8,379 nt of DNA from assembly GCA_023443765.1 (NCBI GenBank), contig JAEZTA010000201.1, positions 1 through 8,379 of the forward strand, read 5' to 3'. The stretch comes from Bacteroidota bacterium (GTDB lineage Bacteria; Bacteroidota; Bacteroidia; Bacteroidales; Rikenellaceae). Made by a program: the position numbers and the translations under genes. Under the pieces are notes generated by a model. The model was not told where the DNA came from and did no database searches. It saw only the letters and a list, made by a program, of their open reading frames with translations. Shown one piece after another: positions 6,451 to 8,379 of this stretch. Position 1 is the stretch's first letter. Every line of letters starts with the position of its first letter.

Positions 6451-6636
6451 TTTCTTACAAAGAAACCGCTCAAACTCACGGCCCTCATCTCGTTTGTCGG
6501 GATTGATCCGGGGTGTCGGAATGTGCTTCGCACCAAGCGACCGAGTTTTTCCTGCTACGCATGACCCTGACATTCCATGCGAGTATGGGGAGATTGTATG
6601 GTTGCTAGATCAATAAAGGGGGTTACTCAACAGCAT
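6441..6636 (+). promoter_or_regulatory. Untranslated leader of upxY, possible antitermination target
   Basis: This leader can form TCGG (6516-6519) with CCGA (6541-6544) around an inner hairpin GTGC-TTC-GCAC (6523-6533), followed by GTTTTT (6545-6550), a weak terminator-like shape. GGAATGT (6518-6524) can instead pair with ACATTCC (6570-6576), which would break it. In Bacteroides, UpxY proteins prevent early termination in the leader of their own locus. That this leader works so is inference, and the stems are short. Confidence 0.35.
6449..6467 (-). repeat. Right inverted repeat, itself a dyad
   Basis: GGTTTCTTACAAAGAAACC has its own two-fold symmetry: arms GGTTTCTT and AAGAAACC around the centre ACA. 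Dyad symmetry around a short centre is what a site-specific recombinase crossover site is expected to show. It lies a few bases after the predicted transcription start. Confidence 0.75.
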
Positions 6637-7173
6637 ATGGATAACGAATCGCCAGGAATTCATTGGTATGCAATACGGGCTTTTCACAATAAGGCAAGGA
6701 GTATAAAAGCGCAGATGGACAAAGATGGTCTGCAAAGCTATATCCCAATGCGTACCGTCGAAAAAAGCCATAACAGCAATACTACTTATACCAAAGAGCC
6801 TGTTATTCCGTCATTGATTTTCATTCGCGCTGACCAAGGCTATATCGAGAATCTCCGAAAAGACCCTGCAAGTTATGCCGGAGTATATTGCTACCCCGGA
6901 ACAACAACGCCGGCTGTGATTTCCGACCGGGAAATGGAGATGTTCATTTTCGTTACAACCGTCGGGAGCCGGAATCTGGAAGCTATCGATATCTCACTGG
7001 CCAAAGGCGACCGGATACGGGTTACGGACGGAATATTCAAGGGTGCCGAAGGATATATCACCCGGGTTCATAACGCCAAACGGTTGATCGTCGTTATCGA
7101 AGGCATCGCGGCCATAGCGACAACGTATATCCCGAAAGATTATGTCGAGAAGATTGTAGAACCCCGGTTCTAA
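6637..7173 (+). CDS. UpxY-family transcription antiterminator (NusG-like)
   Basis: A protein of 178 residues from the preferred start, belonging to the NusG-paralogue UpxY family that binds RNA polymerase and keeps it elongating through one long polysaccharide operon. The NGN domain begins at HWYAIRAFHNKARSIKAQM (9-27) and continues through GLQSYIPMRTVEK (31-43) and EPVIPSLIFIRA (54-65), the usual W-Y-A-[IL]-R, YIPM and PSLIF landmarks. The KOW domain is LAKGDRIRVTDGIFKGAEGY (121-140), ending in AIATTYIPKDYVEKI (159-173). ATGs at 6577 and 6598 would add 20 or 13 residues; I prefer 6637 because family members begin just before the HWYAIR motif. It is the first gene after the invertible promoter and is followed after 48 bases by an unknown gene, then a polysaccharide gene, as expected of the regulator heading a capsule locus. 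Confidence 0.9.
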   Translation: MDNESPGIHWYAIRAFHNKARSIKAQMDKDGLQSYIPMRTVEKSHNSNTTYTKEPVIPSLIFIRADQGYIENLRKDPASYAGVYCYPGTTTPAVISDREMEMFIFVTTVGSRNLEAIDISLAKGDRIRVTDGIFKGAEGYITRVHNAKRLIVVIEGIAAIATTYIPKDYVEKIVEPRF

Positions 7174-7221
7174 TACTCGCAGAGCGAAAGCGCAAACCAG
7201 TTATTTCAAATTTTTATAACC

Positions 7222-8076
7222 ATGACCGGGAAAGACATAAGGGAACTTTTTCCATTCCTGTGTAATCATCGCATCGCGTCGCAGAGTGATGTTCGCCTCG
7301 ATGCGCTTTCTCGGATGTGCATAGCTTATAATGATTTGATCTGCATGCTGGCCTGCGATGATTATGAACACCGGCGGAAAATCTCACGCAAGATCGACTC
7401 GTTTTACCGTGTCATGGACTGTTCGTCAATTGACGGGTTGTTACAAAAATATCGGCTGACTAAAAATGTCACCATGGCGATCTACGGTTCGAAAGACGAA
7501 GAGTGCAGCGAACTGTATTACAGGCTGATCGACAAATACCTGAAACATCCTGCGCCGGGGGATGAGACTGCCGTAATGCAGTGTATTGTATATGAGATCG
7601 GCAATATTGCAGGGAACAATACCGAGTACGATTTCTATCCCTGGTTCCGGGAACGCTGCCGGCAATGGATTTCGGAATTAAACGAAATGGGTTGCTGGCA
7701 GGAGTTGCCGACCGAAACGGCCCTGCGGCGCTTGCGGTTGTTGCAGGACAACAGTCGCATATTCAGGAATACGGATTTCGATTCCGATATTCTTTGTGCA
7801 TATAACTATTACAGGGCGCACCTGATACTTCCGGGACAAATAACTGCTGAAGACCTGCCGTTGTTGGGTGCATGGTATGATATGCTCCGGATTCCCGGCC
7901 ATGTGCCATACGAACCGGCATTGCTGCAACAGATCGCCGGTCTGCTGGATGATTTTGCAGCGACGGCCGAACCTCGTTCGGATGCGTGGTATTTCGCCAC
8001 GAGCTATGCAGTCACCCAATGTTGCGCTGATATAATCGATCAGGTACAACGCAAAATGATGCAGCAAATCGCATAG
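7222..8076 (+). CDS. Hypothetical protein in the capsule locus, between upxY and a glycan gene
   Basis: A 284-residue protein I do not recognise. It appears wholly soluble and mainly alpha-helical, with no signal peptide, membrane segment, or known nucleotide-binding or catalytic motif. It has many Cys (for example MLACDDYEHRRK near 48-59 and CCADII near 269-274) without a metal-binding spacing I can name. The start ATG at 7222 follows an AT-rich stretch, typical for Bacteroidota. It sits second in the locus, where Bacteroides capsule loci carry upxZ, whose product blocks UpxY proteins of other loci. It is longer than UpxZ (about 160 residues in my memory), and I see no convincing UpxZ sequence match. 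A regulatory role is therefore only suggested by position. Confidence 0.8.
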   Translation: MTGKDIRELFPFLCNHRIASQSDVRLDALSRMCIAYNDLICMLACDDYEHRRKISRKIDSFYRVMDCSSIDGLLQKYRLTKNVTMAIYGSKDEECSELYYRLIDKYLKHPAPGDETAVMQCIVYEIGNIAGNNTEYDFYPWFRERCRQWISELNEMGCWQELPTETALRRLRLLQDNSRIFRNTDFDSDILCAYNYYRAHLILPGQITAEDLPLLGAWYDMLRIPGHVPYEPALLQQIAGLLDDFAATAEPRSDAWYFATSYAVTQCCADIIDQVQRKMMQQIA

Positions 8077-8258
8077 CATCAGGAACAAACGCTGCATTCC
8101 ATTATTTACCGTATTTTCAGTCACAGCGACGGAGAACTTCCCTCGCAGTGATATGTTTGCGATGTCCATTCGGAAACATTTGCCACAACAATTCATCGGA
8201 ATTTCCATATATGCGTCACTGTAATTAGCAAACTATCCCGATTTAACTTCGCCTCCAC
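8077..8258 (+). promoter_or_regulatory. Intergenic region with a strong hairpin
   Basis: A hairpin at 8121-8151 pairs TCAC/GTGA, GCGA/TCGC and GGA/TCC, interrupted by two single mismatches, with a tiny loop around 8134-8138. No T-run follows, so it is not a standard terminator. CAGTGA (8146-8151) can alternatively pair with TCACTG (8216-8221), which would exclude the first hairpin. A -7-like TATGTTTG (8152-8159) exists but has no good -33 box. Confidence 0.4.
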
Positions 8259-8379
8259 ATGCTATTTAGGATCTTATCCGGTTTAGGGATCGAGAAGTAC
8301 GTTTCGTCGCGTTACTTTTCGTCATGGCTTATTCTTGCCATCGATACCGTTGTTTCCGTTTTCTCTACCTTCGTCGCGT
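8259..8379 (+). CDS. Membrane NDP-sugar epimerase/dehydratase, WbpM/CapD type (N-terminal 40 codons only)
   Basis: An open frame from ATG 8259 to the window end, 40 codons, too short to stand out by length. The peptide reads MLFRILSGLGIEKYVSSRYF, then SSWLILAIDTVVSVFSTFVA. The pattern of a short amphipathic start, [SR]RY.S.W and a membrane helix with the internal IDT/IDL is the N-terminus of the large nucleoside-diphosphate-sugar epimerase/dehydratases (WbpM, CapD, FlaA1 relatives). These have several membrane helices followed by a cytosolic short-chain-dehydrogenase domain, and make the first sugar precursor in O-antigen or capsule synthesis. The context, directly behind upxY and an unknown gene, fits. 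The catalytic part is outside the window, so the family call rests on the N-terminus and context. Confidence 0.65.
   Translation, partial: MLFRILSGLGIEKYVSSRYFSSWLILAIDTVVSVFSTFVA

Larger units (their letters stand above)
6141..6463. other. Predicted invertible promoter segment (phase switch), ON orientation
   Basis: The segment is bounded by TCTTTGTAAGAAACC (6141-6155) and its exact reverse complement (6449-6463), which enclose 293 bp. A consensus promoter lies entirely inside (6403-6434) and reads rightward into the UpxY gene. In Bacteroides fragilis most capsule loci have this arrangement: short inverted repeats around a promoter upstream of upxY, flipped by the serine invertase Mpi. Turning the segment around would aim the promoter at the tRNA terminator and leave upxY without a visible promoter. 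No recombinase gene is present in the window, so the enzyme would act in trans. Inversion itself is inferred, not observed. Confidence 0.75.

Noticed and set aside
6277..6573. A 98-codon minus-strand frame across the switch region
   Set aside because: It runs through the promoter, the right inverted repeat and the G10 tract (read as Pro codons), and has low-complexity composition. It is very probably non-coding.
8152..8159. TATGTTTG as a promoter for the epimerase gene
   Set aside because: The -7 box fits but there is no TTG or TTTG at the required distance; expression from the upxY promoter is more likely.
7678..8208. A 176-codon minus-strand frame
   Set aside because: Mostly antisense to the 284-residue capsule-locus gene; no promoter and no domain seen.
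1..8379. CRISPR arrays, insertion sequences, toxin-antitoxin or phage genes
   Set aside because: No regularly spaced repeats, transposase motifs or phage-type genes were seen on either strand.

Overview
The window looks like chromosome of a gut Bacteroidota, most likely Bacteroidales close to Alistipes (Rikenellaceae). The reasons are the protein families (DUF3822, UpxY, Bacteroidales-type RsmD and MutS), repeated promoters of the Bacteroidota form (TTTG or TTG at -33, about 19-20 bases, then TAnnTTTG at -7), and the lack of strong Shine-Dalgarno sequences. The core genes are visibly GC-rich. The stretch after the tRNA gene is clearly AT-rich.

Bases 1-4024 hold three DNA-repair genes on the minus strand. 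They are mutS (its 3' part is cut off by the window start, just after the Walker A motif), a small uracil/hypoxanthine-DNA-glycosylase-like protein, and a RecD-like SF1 helicase. The helicase stop and the glycosylase start overlap by 8 bases, so these two are probably co-transcribed. mutS has its own promoter and probably starts at a TTG codon.

Bases 3970-5828 run the other way. A promoter lying inside the first codons of the divergent helicase gene drives three overlapping genes: a membrane-anchored protein of unknown function with a faint pseudopilin-like look, a DUF3822 protein, and rsmD (16S rRNA m2G966 methyltransferase). A tRNA-Asp(GTC) gene with its own promoter and a strong terminator follows (5834-6013).

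Bases 6014-8379 are the start of a surface-polysaccharide (capsule) locus. A segment of about 320 bp (6141-6463) is bounded by 15-bp perfect inverted repeats. It contains a consensus promoter that, as written, points at a UpxY-type (NusG-like) antiterminator gene. This is the layout of the phase-variable promoters of Bacteroides capsule loci, here in the ON orientation. The segment also carries a run of ten G. After upxY come an unrecognised 284-residue helical protein, in the slot where Bacteroides keeps upxZ, and then the first 40 codons of a membrane NDP-sugar epimerase/dehydratase of the WbpM/CapD type, which runs off the window end. The probable logic is: inversion sets promoter ON or OFF, UpxY lets polymerase pass the leader, and the glycan genes downstream are expressed.
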